This document shows, piece by piece, positions 8,807-18,096 of a stretch of 36,647 nt of DNA. Position numbers and translations under genes: made by a program. Numbering within the stretch: the stretch's first letter is position 1; every line of letters starts with the position of its first letter. The stretch comes from Dehalococcoidia bacterium (lineage in GTDB: Bacteria; Chloroflexota; Dehalococcoidia; Lucifugimonadales; Lucifugimonadaceae): assembly GCA_002710135.1 (NCBI GenBank), contig PAOY01000020.1:1-36647 (forward strand), read 5' to 3'. Under the pieces are notes generated by a model that was given only the letters and a program-made list of their open reading frames with translations, searched no databases and was not told the origin of the DNA.

Positions 8807-10063
8807 CTATATTTTGTAAGGAATAGTTTGAGGACCCTCTGGAAGAACGCAAATTGAAGGATCTTTTATTTGTGTTTTTAACTCTTCTATAATTTCTTCA
8901 ATGTTATTAATTTTTATTAAGTGAGATTTACTTACATCTTTTTCATTTAGCTTAGAATAAAGCATCACTTTATTTTTTTCTTGGATTTGAGCCTGGACTT
9001 GAACCTGCCATTGATCAGGCTCTAGGTATGTTTGATCTTTCAGTTTCATTAAATATTCTTTTGGAGTATTTACAGATTCTAGAAGTTTTTCATAATTGCT
9101 CTTAAATGGTATTCCATCTGAGCACTCAGAAACACTGATTATAATTCCCCCAGGTTTTGTAATTTGAGCAGCAGCTGAAACCCCTTTTATAGTTTGATAA
9201 AGGTTCTGATCTAATGGATACCCTGAATTAGATGTAATGACTAGATCATATAGCTTATTTGTTTTTTGCATTGAGTCTTTTTTGACATCTTTACAAGCAA
9301 TACTATGCTCAGAAAAAAGGTCTCCTGAGTATATTCCTGTAATTTTATTTTCTCTATTAAGAGTTAAATCTATTGAAAAATCAGGTTTATTTAATAATGA
9401 AATTTCTGAAATTTGTTGATGAATTGGATTTCCTTCAATTAATCCCCAAGTTGAATTTTTGTTATTTATCTTGTCATAATCGTGTAAATTCATGATTGTT
9501 TCTAAACCAGCAAGGCCAGGAGCAACCATTTTTGGTCCTCCAGAGAAGCCGGCAAAAAAATGTGGTTCTACAAATCCTGTTGTTATTTTTAGATCACATT
9601 TTATCCATTGTTTATTTAATTTAATGGGAATATTTTCTGATGTTTGACCGAGGTCTTCAAGATTTGAAGGATCCTCCGAGTCGTGGATAATTATCGTTGC
9701 ATTAGATATTACATAATCATTAAACATTTCTTTTAATTCTTTTTCGGAGGTAGGTCTGTGACTTCCTGTTGCTATGAATATAAGAAGTTTTTCTTTTTTT
9801 ATCCCATTAAATAAGTTTATTATAGAAGTTATAATTTCATTTCTAGGTTGAGCTCTTGTATGATCACAAACAGATATTCCCACGGTCATACCTTCTTTAT
9901 ATAGTGATAATAATGATTTTGAATTGATTGGATTAAGTAAAGATTTATTTATACTATTGATAGGGTCTAAAATTTCACTTTTATGATTTGGAATTAATAC
10001 CTCTGAGTTATCAGGGATATCAATTTCTATACCTTCTTTTCCATAATCCATCCTAATTTTCAT
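8807..10063 (-). CDS. LarA-like nickel-dependent lactate racemase family protein (DUF2088)
   Basis: VCDHTRAQPRNEI, ATGSHRPTSEKELKEMF, GFVEPHFFAGFSGGPKMVAPGLAGLETI; overlaps folB by 11 bp. Confidence 0.85.
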   Translation of the reverse strand: MKIRMDYGKEGIEIDIPDNSEVLIPNHKSEILDPINSINKSLLNPINSKSLLSLYKEGMTVGISVCDHTRAQPRNEIITSIINLFNGIKKEKLLIFIATGSHRPTSEKELKEMFNDYVISNATIIIHDSEDPSNLEDLGQTSENIPIKLNKQWIKCDLKITTGFVEPHFFAGFSGGPKMVAPGLAGLETIMNLHDYDKINNKNSTWGLIEGNPIHQQISEISLLNKPDFSIDLTLNRENKITGIYSGDLFSEHSIACKDVKKDSMQKTNKLYDLVITSNSGYPLDQNLYQTIKGVSAAAQITKPGGIIISVSECSDGIPFKSNYEKLLESVNTPKEYLMKLKDQTYLEPDQWQVQVQAQIQEKNKVMLYSKLNEKDVSKSHLIKINNIEEIIEELKTQIKDPSICVLPEGPQTIPYKI

Positions 10064-10418
10064 TTTTGCTCCTAGAAATTATAACCCCTACATTTTTTGT
10101 AAGCCTCAATGCACCAGGTTTATCTATTTTGATAATAGCATTAATTACTTTTTCATCTTTTAAACATAATTCAGCGATTTCAACTCCCAGAGTTTCAATT
10201 AATTTATATTCAGATTCTTCAATAAGCGTATTGATTTTATAAGTTAGAGATTTGTAATCAACCGTACTTTCTATTTCATCAGTAATATCTTTAATTTTCT
10301 GAATATCTAATGTTATATTAATCACTAATGGTTGCTTGGTTTCTCTTTCCCAGTCAAAAATACCTATTTTGGCATAACATTTTAAGTCTTCTATAAAAAT
10401 TTGATCATATTTGTTCAT
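10053..10418 (-). CDS. folB: Dihydroneopterin aldolase
   Basis: MNKYDQIFIEDLKCYAKIGIFDWERETKQPLVINITL...STVDYKSLTYKIN...YKLIETLGVEIAELCL. Confidence 0.9.
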   Translation of the reverse strand: MNKYDQIFIEDLKCYAKIGIFDWERETKQPLVINITLDIQKIKDITDEIESTVDYKSLTYKINTLIEESEYKLIETLGVEIAELCLKDEKVINAIIKIDKPGALRLTKNVGVIISRSKNEN

Positions 10419-11132
10419 TTAAAATACGTGCCTTCCTCCATCATCAAAAATTCTTTCACCTGTTATGAAATCATTTTTTAAAAGCATTTCAATACAGCTT
10501 GTAACTTCTTCTATTTTTGCAGTTCTTCCAATCGGACCTAAGTTTATTTTTTCAGTTTTACGATTCGGTGCATCTGCAGGAGGAAGTATTGCTCCTAAAG
10601 CAATTTCATTTACTTGATAATTAGGAGCCATAGAAAGTGATAATGATTTTGTCAAACCAAAAATTGAAGCCTTGCTAACACCATATGAAAATCTATTAGT
10701 CCTAGCAGTCCTCCAATCACTTATATTAATAATTTTTCCATTTGAATCTTTATCAAATATTGATTTTGAAAGAATAAAAGGTGCAATCATATTCACATAC
10801 AGATCTTCTTCAATTTCTTTTGAAGTAGTATTTTCAATTGTATTTTTTTTAAAGGTAGAGGCATTATTGATCAATATTGAAATTTTTCCAATATTTTGTT
10901 CTGCTTCATTAATAAGATCTAAGCAATTTTTTTCATTAGAAAGATTAGATTGAATTATTGATGCATTTACGTTATTTTTTTTCACGGCAATTAGTGTTTT
11001 ATTAGCATTAGATTCAGATGTATTATAGTGGATTGCAATATTTAATCCTAATTCTGACAACCGAATTGCTATTTCTTTACCAATTCTATTAGCTGCACCT
11101 GTAATCAATGCATTTTTATTTTTAAGGTTCAC
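10419..11132 (-). CDS. SDR-family oxidoreductase, pteridine reductase / FolM-like
   Basis: Rossmann TGAANRIGKEIA (TGxxxRxG), LINNAS, YGVSKAS (YxxxK); between folE and folB. Confidence 0.8.
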   Translation of the reverse strand: MNLKNKNALITGAANRIGKEIAIRLSELGLNIAIHYNTSESNANKTLIAVKKNNVNASIIQSNLSNEKNCLDLINEAEQNIGKISILINNASTFKKNTIENTTSKEIEEDLYVNMIAPFILSKSIFDKDSNGKIINISDWRTARTNRFSYGVSKASIFGLTKSLSLSMAPNYQVNEIALGAILPPADAPNRKTEKINLGPIGRTAKIEEVTSCIEMLLKNDFITGERIFDDGGRHVF

Positions 11133-11139
11133 AATATAC

Positions 11140-11703
11140 CTACTTTATAAGATCGAAAAATTCTTTTCTAGTTGCATTATCAGACTTAAATGAACCAAAT
11201 AGTGAACTAGTTACCATTTCTGTCTCAGGTAGATTCACTCCTCTCATGCTGCTGCACATATGTTGAGCTTTTATTACAACTCCAGCTCCTACAGCATTTG
11301 TATTATCAAAAATTGCTTCTCCTATTTGTTCAGTAAGCCTTTCTTGAACCTGAAGTCTTCTTGAAAAAATCTTAGTTATTCTAGGTATTTTTGATAATCC
11401 TATTACTGTATCTTGAGGAAGATATCCTATATCGATTTTTCCAAAAAAAGGTAACATATGGTGCTCACAGAGTGAATAAAATCTTATATTTCTAACAATT
11501 ATGATTTCATCATATTGTACATTAAATAACGCGTTATTAATTACCTTTTTAATATCAGCAGAGTATCCTGAAAGAAGTTCTTCATATGCTTTTGCAACTC
11601 TTTTTGGAGTATCTTTTGTTCCATCTTTGTCTACATAATTTTCGAGTGAGTCTAGTATTTTTTGAAAAGAATTTTCAAAAACTTCTTTGTTAAACTTTTC
11701 CAT
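11140..11703 (-). CDS. folE: GTP cyclohydrolase I
   Basis: DTPKRVAKAYEELLSGY, FYSLCEHHMLPFFGKIDIGYLP, KIPRITKIFSRRLQVQERLTEQI, MCSSMRGV. Confidence 0.95.
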   Translation of the reverse strand: MEKFNKEVFENSFQKILDSLENYVDKDGTKDTPKRVAKAYEELLSGYSADIKKVINNALFNVQYDEIIIVRNIRFYSLCEHHMLPFFGKIDIGYLPQDTVIGLSKIPRITKIFSRRLQVQERLTEQIGEAIFDNTNAVGAGVVIKAQHMCSSMRGVNLPETEMVTSSLFGSFKSDNATRKEFFDLIK

Positions 11704-11705
11704 AT

Positions 11706-11969
11706 TTAGCCTCCAGCTATTGATGGTAAAAAATGCACTTCTGTGTCATCTTCCAATTCTTGTAACAAGCCTTTTCTAGTAGCTGAGTAACCGCATATCG
11801 CAGCTAACCCTGGTTTAATCCTGTTTTCTTCTACTAAGTACTCTTTTGTACCTGGATACATTTTTTCTAAATTATCTATTACCTCACGCAGATTTTTGCC
11901 TTTGACTTCAACATAATCTTCATCATTGGTTGCTTTTTTTAAGTGGTAAGGTAGAAATAATTTAGCCAT
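11706..11969 (-). CDS. MoaD/ThiS-family ubiquitin-like protein ending in Gly-Gly
   Basis: 87 aa, beta-grasp pattern, C-terminus DDTEVHFLPSIAGG; overlaps upstream molybdoenzyme gene by 8 bp. Confidence 0.85.
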   Translation of the reverse strand: MAKLFLPYHLKKATNDEDYVEVKGKNLREVIDNLEKMYPGTKEYLVEENRIKPGLAAICGYSATRKGLLQELEDDTEVHFLPSIAGG

Positions 11970-14226
11970 TGTCTATCACTTCAAGTATTTTTCTAGGTTT
12001 CATTGGGGTACTGTAGATTCTACTTCCAGTAGCATCTTTTATTGCGTTTCCTACCGCGGCAAGTGGTGGTACAATAGGCACTTCTCCAACTCCTCTAACC
12101 CCAAACGGATGTAGTGGATTAGCAACTTCAACCATTATTACATCAATATTAGGCATATCTAATGCAGTTGGCATTCTGTAATCCAAAAAGCTAGTATTTG
12201 CCATCGTCCCATCTTTTTCAATATAATATTCTTCATTAAGTGCCCATCCAATCCCTTGAACTGCACCGCCTCTAATCTGACCTTCAGCATATTGAGGGTA
12301 AATTGCTTTACCTACATCTTGTACTGCAGTATATCTTATTACATCAGTTTTCCCAGTATGAGGATCTATTTCAAGATCACATATTCCAATTCCGAATCCA
12401 TTTCCAGCAGCTGATAAGTTTACGGATGCTGTAGAAGTTACAGGTCCTCCAGTAGGATTTATTTTAGTTGCAAGTTCTTCTATATTCATTTTGAGATCCG
12501 ATTTTTTAGAATAAAAATTTCCATCAGCAAAATCTATCTCTTCTTCTGGTTCTTCCCATAAAATTGAGACTCTTTTCTTCATTTCTTCTATCAGTTTATT
12601 TGCCGCTTCCCATCCAGCATAACCAGTAGCATATGTCGTTCTAGAACCACCAGTAGTAGCTGTAAAACCAATTTTATCTGTATCTGGTATAGAGGGATGT
12701 ATACTTTCAACGGGCATACCTAATGTTTCTGCAACTTGCATAGAAATAGAAGTTCTTGTTCCTCCAATATCAGCAGATCCTTCATTAAGTGCTATATTTC
12801 CATCATCTTGCAGAATCAGGTCCACAGTCGATCGATTTCCTCCATTGTGCCAATATCCGCATGCAATTCCTCTCCCATAAATTTTATTCTTATCTTTTTT
12901 ATCTATTTTTGAGTTCCAGTGATCACTATTTTTTGCTGCCTCAAGAGTCTCAATGAAACCTATTTTATGATATAAAACACCATCAGGTTTTCTTGTTCCT
13001 TCTTTAGAAGCATTAGCTATTCTAAAATCAATCTTATCCCATGTCATTTTTTCACAAATTTCATCAATGACACTTTCTACAGCAAAAGAAACCTGCGGAG
13101 ATCCTGGGGCTCTGTATGCTGCACTTTTGGGTTTATTTACCAAAACATCATATGCATCAACTCTAATGTTTGGAATATTATAGCAAGCTAAACAGCATAC
13201 AGCTGCTGCTGGAATAGCAGAACCTGGATAAGCTCCAGCTTCTAATTTAATATCTACCGCTCCTGAATTTATCTTTCCTTCGTTAGTAACTCCAATCTTT
13301 ACGATAATTTTACCTCCTGGAGCAGGCCCTGATCCTTGAAAAACAGAAATTCTATCCATTATAATTTTTACAGGCTTATGACCAGATTTTTTTGATAAAA
13401 TCGCTGCTACGGGAGGCAGATATACTTTTGTTTTACCTCCGAAACCACCGCCAATTTCAACATAATTAGAAGTCACTTTTGAAATTGGGAGGTCTAAAAA
13501 CCCTGCAGTTAAATCTCTTACTGCAAACATACCTTGAGTGCTTGACCATAAAGAAAGATGGTCATTTTCATCCCAATGTGCTGTTGCGTTATGAGGTTCA
13601 ATATATCCTTGATGTACCATTTGTAGATTGAATTCTTTTTCTAGTATGTAGTCTGAATTTTTGAATTCATTATTAGCATCTCCAAGCTCGTGACGAAAAT
13701 GCTTTGCAATATTTGTATTATTAACTGTTTTACCCAAATGATCAGCTTCGATGTCTTCTAAAAGTATTGGTGCATTTTTTGCAATCGCTTCATCTACATT
13801 TTTGACAGGTTCAAGTATTTCATACTTTACTTCAATTAATTTACATGCTTCTTTCGCGGTATTTCTATCTGCAGCAGATACTGCCGCTACAGGATGGCCT
13901 TTATATAAAACTTTTTCATATGCAAGTATATTGTCAACATCTCTTTTTAGATTTACATCTATGCCACTTCTATTTTTGTTTATAGGAATGTCTTTTGAGG
14001 TGATTACTGCAAAAACTCCATCCATTTTTTCAGCTTTTGATGTGTCTATAGATTTTATTCTTGCATGAGCATACGGACTTCGTAATACTTCCCCCCAAAT
14101 CAATCCAGGAAGTTTAACATCTGCTCCATAAATAGCTCTACCTGTGACTTTATCATATCCATCGTGTCTAATTGGGTTAGTGCCAATTACATTATACTTT
14201 TTTTTGGATTCGAAATTTATCGTCAT
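11962..14226 (-). CDS. Xanthine dehydrogenase/CO dehydrogenase-family molybdopterin-binding large subunit, paralogue 2
   Basis: IGTNPIRHDGYDKVTGRAIYGADVKLPGLIWGEVLRSPYAHARI, IGGGFGGK, AYRAPGSPQ, GVRGVGEVPIVPPLAAVGNAI. Confidence 0.92.
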   Translation of the reverse strand: MTINFESKKKYNVIGTNPIRHDGYDKVTGRAIYGADVKLPGLIWGEVLRSPYAHARIKSIDTSKAEKMDGVFAVITSKDIPINKNRSGIDVNLKRDVDNILAYEKVLYKGHPVAAVSAADRNTAKEACKLIEVKYEILEPVKNVDEAIAKNAPILLEDIEADHLGKTVNNTNIAKHFRHELGDANNEFKNSDYILEKEFNLQMVHQGYIEPHNATAHWDENDHLSLWSSTQGMFAVRDLTAGFLDLPISKVTSNYVEIGGGFGGKTKVYLPPVAAILSKKSGHKPVKIIMDRISVFQGSGPAPGGKIIVKIGVTNEGKINSGAVDIKLEAGAYPGSAIPAAAVCCLACYNIPNIRVDAYDVLVNKPKSAAYRAPGSPQVSFAVESVIDEICEKMTWDKIDFRIANASKEGTRKPDGVLYHKIGFIETLEAAKNSDHWNSKIDKKDKNKIYGRGIACGYWHNGGNRSTVDLILQDDGNIALNEGSADIGGTRTSISMQVAETLGMPVESIHPSIPDTDKIGFTATTGGSRTTYATGYAGWEAANKLIEEMKKRVSILWEEPEEEIDFADGNFYSKKSDLKMNIEELATKINPTGGPVTSTASVNLSAAGNGFGIGICDLEIDPHTGKTDVIRYTAVQDVGKAIYPQYAEGQIRGGAVQGIGWALNEEYYIEKDGTMANTSFLDYRMPTALDMPNIDVIMVEVANPLHPFGVRGVGEVPIVPPLAAVGNAIKDATGSRIYSTPMKPRKILEVIDNG

Positions 14227-14249
14227 AATTCTTTTGCCTCTCCTGAAAT

Positions 14250-14313
14250 AAAAAACCGTGATATTAAAATTTTATAATTAATTTATTACAAAACTTAATA
14301 CACACGGTTTTTT
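14250..14313 (-). terminator. Putative intrinsic terminator between the two large-subunit genes
   Basis: 11-bp stem AAAAAACCGTG (14250-14260) / CACGGTTTTTT (14303-14313) with a 42-nt loop; on the minus strand CACGG is followed by T6. Confidence 0.5.
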
Positions 14314-14333
14314 AAATTTATTTTATTCTTTTT

Positions 14334-16619
14334 CTAGTCAGAAATTTTTCCTAAAACGTTGAGAATTCTTCCAGGTTTCATTGGAGCATCATAGAATCTT
14401 TTCCCTAATGCATCATGTAAAGCATCTCCTATTGCCGCAATTGGAGGACAAATAGGAACTTCACCAACTCCTCTTACACCAAATGGATGACCAGGATTAG
14501 GTTTTTCTACCATAATCACATCAATATTTGGCATGTCTAGAGCAGTAGGCATTCTGTAATCAAGATAAGATGTATTAGCTTGAGACCCATCATCTTTCAT
14601 GAAGTATTCTTCATTTAGTCCCCATCCAATACCCTGAACTACTCCACCTTGGATATTTCCTCTACAGTATGCTGGATATATTACAGTTCCAACATCTTGT
14701 ACCGCAGTGTATCTTACTATGTCTGTTTTTCCTGTATCAGGATCTACATCCAAATCTACTATATGAGTACCGAAAGCTCCTCCAGCAGATTCTAAGTCAA
14801 CACTTCCGCTAGAAGCAGCAGGTCCACCTGTGCTGTCTAAGTTAGCTGCTAGTTGTTTGAAAGTAAATTTTAGTTCTGGATCTTTAGTTGCAAAAAATGT
14901 ACCATTTTCAAAATCAATATCTTGTTTGTCTAAAGACCAGATTATTGAACATCTTTCTTTAAGAACTTCAATTAAGTTTTCAGCTGCTTTTACAGCTGCA
15001 AAACCAGTTGCATATGTTGTTCTAGATCCTCCAGTTACATCTGCATAACCTGCAGTTTCAGTGTCTCCAACTGTAGGCCTAAAATCAGTAGCAGGTATTC
15101 CAAGAATCTCTGCAGCTTGCATAGAAATAGAAGTTCGAGTTCCTCCAATATCAGTAGAGCCTTCAACTAAAGCTACTACACCGTCTGTATTAACTGTTAA
15201 GTTTACAGTAGATTTAAGTCCAACATTGAACCAGTATCCTGATGCCACACCTCTTCCTCTAATTCTACCCTTCATTGGTGTTCCAAGTTCTGATTTCCAG
15301 TGGTCACTTGCCTTTGCAGCGTCTAGAACTTCTTCGTTACCAATAACAGGGAAAACTACTCCATCAGCTCTTCTTGTTCCTTCTTTTGAAGCATTCAAAA
15401 GCCTGAAATCAACAGGATCCATTCCATGCAGATCAGCTAATTCGTTAACAACTGTTTCTGTTGCGAATGCTGCCTGTGGTGAGCCCGGTGCTCTGTATGC
15501 AGCTGATTTAGGTTTATTTACAACAATGTCATATCCATCAATTCTTGTATTTGCTATCTCGTATGGAGCAAATATACATTGAACAGCTGCTCCAACAGCA
15601 GCTCCTGGGAATCCTCCAGCTTCAAGTTTTATTGAAGTATCTGCTGCAATTAATTTTCCATTTTTATCTGTACCCATTTTTACTGTTATTGTTCCTCCTG
15701 GAGCTGGTCCTGAGGCTTGAAACACATTGCTTCTTTCCATAACAGCCTTAACTGGTCTTCCAGATTTTTTAGATAATGTAGCACATACAGGTTCTAGGTA
15801 AATTGGAATCTTACCTCCAAAACCTCCACCAATTTCCAATGGAGTTACCTTAACTTTAGAAACATCCATATCTAGAATTGCTGCAGTAGAAGTTCTTACT
15901 GGGAAGGCTCCTTGAGTTGATGTCCATACCTTAACCCGTCCTTCTTCATCCCAAGTAGCAGTAGCATTGTGAGGCTCTATATATCCTTGATGAACCATTT
16001 GAAGTGTAAATGTTCTTTCAACTACATGTTCAGCATCTTGAAAAGCCTTATCAGGATCACCAAATTCGTGTCTTGTGACTGATGCTATATTTGTTTTTTC
16101 TACTTTTTTACCAATGTGATCTCCTACTAAGTCTTCAAGCAGGATAGGAGCTCCTTCTTTGGTAGCATCTTCAACGTTAGTTACAGATTCAAGTTCTTCG
16201 TATTCTACTTTTATTTTTGAAGCTGCATAATCTGCTACATATCTATCTTTTGCAGCTACAGCGGCAACTGCATGTCCCTTGTATAGAACTTTTTTAGTTG
16301 CCATTATATTTTCAGAAGACCAAGCAACATTCTCTGTACCTTCCCCATGATCAATCCAGCTATCAGCAAGGTGAGGCAAATCCTTTCCTGTCATAACTGC
16401 AAAAACTCCATCTACTTTTTCAGCAGCCGAAGTGTCTACGCTTTTAAGTACAGCATGTGCATGAGGGCTTCTAACAATTGATGCCCATATTAGTCCAGGC
16501 AACTTTATGTCAGCTCCATATACAGCTCGACCAGTTACTTTATCGTAACCATCGTGCCGTATTGGGTTAGTACCTATAACTTTATAGTTTTTAGAGTCTG
16601 ATACATTTACCATTTCCAT
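14334..16619 (-). CDS. Xanthine dehydrogenase/CO dehydrogenase-family molybdopterin-binding large subunit, paralogue 1
   Basis: IGTNPIRHDGYDKVTGRAVYGADIKLPGLIW, LEIGGGFGGKIPIYLEP, AYRAPGSPQAAFATE, GVRGVGEVPICPPIAAIGDAL; colinear similarity to 11962-14226. Confidence 0.93.
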   Translation of the reverse strand: MEMVNVSDSKNYKVIGTNPIRHDGYDKVTGRAVYGADIKLPGLIWASIVRSPHAHAVLKSVDTSAAEKVDGVFAVMTGKDLPHLADSWIDHGEGTENVAWSSENIMATKKVLYKGHAVAAVAAKDRYVADYAASKIKVEYEELESVTNVEDATKEGAPILLEDLVGDHIGKKVEKTNIASVTRHEFGDPDKAFQDAEHVVERTFTLQMVHQGYIEPHNATATWDEEGRVKVWTSTQGAFPVRTSTAAILDMDVSKVKVTPLEIGGGFGGKIPIYLEPVCATLSKKSGRPVKAVMERSNVFQASGPAPGGTITVKMGTDKNGKLIAADTSIKLEAGGFPGAAVGAAVQCIFAPYEIANTRIDGYDIVVNKPKSAAYRAPGSPQAAFATETVVNELADLHGMDPVDFRLLNASKEGTRRADGVVFPVIGNEEVLDAAKASDHWKSELGTPMKGRIRGRGVASGYWFNVGLKSTVNLTVNTDGVVALVEGSTDIGGTRTSISMQAAEILGIPATDFRPTVGDTETAGYADVTGGSRTTYATGFAAVKAAENLIEVLKERCSIIWSLDKQDIDFENGTFFATKDPELKFTFKQLAANLDSTGGPAASSGSVDLESAGGAFGTHIVDLDVDPDTGKTDIVRYTAVQDVGTVIYPAYCRGNIQGGVVQGIGWGLNEEYFMKDDGSQANTSYLDYRMPTALDMPNIDVIMVEKPNPGHPFGVRGVGEVPICPPIAAIGDALHDALGKRFYDAPMKPGRILNVLGKISD

Positions 16620-16645
16620 TCTCCTTTTTTTGTTTCTTATATTTA

Positions 16646-17131
16646 TTAAGAGTTTTCAGCAGCTTTTTTTACTGCTTTTATTATATTTTCATATCCTGTA
16701 CATCGACATAAATTACCTGCTAACCAATGCCTAATTCTTCCTTCGCTAGGATTAGGCTCGTTATCAAGTAACCCTTTAGAAGCAACTAAGAAACCTGGTG
16801 TACAAATTCCACATTGAAGAGCAGCTTCTTCAAGAAAAGCTTGTTGAAGTGGATGAAGACCATCAGCACTTGCCATTCCCTCAACTGTTTCAACTTTTTG
16901 TCCGTCTACTTCAGCAGCTAATACGAGACATGAATCAACAATTCTCCCATTAACATTCACTGTGCATGCTCCACAGTTACCATCAAGACATCCTTCTTTA
17001 CTTCCTGTTAATCCAACTATTTCTCGTAGAGCGTCTAACAAGCTTACGTAGGGATCTGTCAAAAATTCTTCAGGGCGTCCATTAATAGTAGTTTTTACGT
17101 GAATTTTATCTGTAGCCATTCTATCCTCCAA
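16646..17131 (-). CDS. 2Fe-2S small subunit of molybdenum hydroxylase (CoxS/XdhC-type)
   Basis: GCLDGNCGACTVNVNGR, QCGICTPGFLVASKGLL, LAGNLCRCTGYENIIKAV. Confidence 0.95.
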   Translation of the reverse strand: MEDRMATDKIHVKTTINGRPEEFLTDPYVSLLDALREIVGLTGSKEGCLDGNCGACTVNVNGRIVDSCLVLAAEVDGQKVETVEGMASADGLHPLQQAFLEEAALQCGICTPGFLVASKGLLDNEPNPSEGRIRHWLAGNLCRCTGYENIIKAVKKAAENS

Positions 17132-17987
17132 TTCTTTCTAGTGACTTAATCAGCATTCTTTCTGTTAGCACTTCAACTAAATGCTTTCTTTGATCAGCAG
17201 TTCCTCTCATATCTTCAATTGGAGAACATTCGCTTTTAGCTATTGAAGCAGCTTCCTTGAAAGCGGCTTCATTTGGCTCTTTTCCTTTTAATGATTCTGA
17301 TGCTTTTGTTGCAAATATAGGAGTAGGTCCGACAGAAGCTAATGCAATTTTAGCTTCAGCAATTTTACCATTTGAGTCTAGCATAATACTTGCTCCTACG
17401 GCAGCAACTGCTATATCCATTTCATTCCTTGGTATAAATCTTTCGTAAGCAGCTCCAAATTTATCGCCTTTGTTTGGCATAGTTATTGAAACTAGCATTT
17501 CTCCTTTTCCTAGTACATTAGAACCAGGACCAGTACAAAAATCTTCGACAGGAACAGATCTACTTCCTGATTTTCCTTGAATGTTCGCTACTGCAGAGTG
17601 AACTATTAGAGGAGCAATCCCGTCAGCAGAAGGAGTAGAGTTACATAAATTACCCCCAAATCCTGATCTAGATTGAATTTGGATACTTCCTATTAAGGTA
17701 GCCGCATCTATTAATCCAGGATAACTTTTGCTAATTGAGGGGTCATCGTATAGTTTGTGACAAGGAACAGCTGCTCCTAGCACTAACTCATCATTTCCAT
17801 TACTAATTTCATTTAGTTCTGGTATCTTCTTTATATCAACTACGGTGTCTAGATCAAATCTTCCTCCTCTGATCTGAACTAGCAAGTCAGTACCTCCAGC
17901 CAATGGCCTCGCTTTTTCACCATGTTTATCTAATATTTCTACTGCCTCTTCTAATGTAGTGGGGGCAGAATATGCAAATGGTTGCAT
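17121..17987 (-). CDS. FAD-binding medium subunit of molybdenum hydroxylase (CoxM-type)
   Basis: FAYSAPTTLEEAVEILDKHGEKARPLAGGTDLLVQIRGG, SRSGFGGNLCNSTPSADG. Confidence 0.94.
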   Translation of the reverse strand: MQPFAYSAPTTLEEAVEILDKHGEKARPLAGGTDLLVQIRGGRFDLDTVVDIKKIPELNEISNGNDELVLGAAVPCHKLYDDPSISKSYPGLIDAATLIGSIQIQSRSGFGGNLCNSTPSADGIAPLIVHSAVANIQGKSGSRSVPVEDFCTGPGSNVLGKGEMLVSITMPNKGDKFGAAYERFIPRNEMDIAVAAVGASIMLDSNGKIAEAKIALASVGPTPIFATKASESLKGKEPNEAAFKEAASIAKSECSPIEDMRGTADQRKHLVEVLTERMLIKSLERIGG

Positions 17988-18096
17988 AATCTCTCCTTTC
18001 GGATTCTCAATCTCTAATTTTAATTATTCTCTTTGATAACATTTTATAAGTTATTCGTAAAGAGTGAAACTCTAAAATAAAAACTTTTCTCTATTT

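Noticed and set aside
18061-18073. AGAGTGAAACTCT mini-hairpin and nearby GATAAC/GTTATT repeat between MFS and the CoxM-like gene
   Set aside because: Five-bp stem with no T-tract and a loose AT-rich repeat; may be regulatory but I cannot support it over chance.
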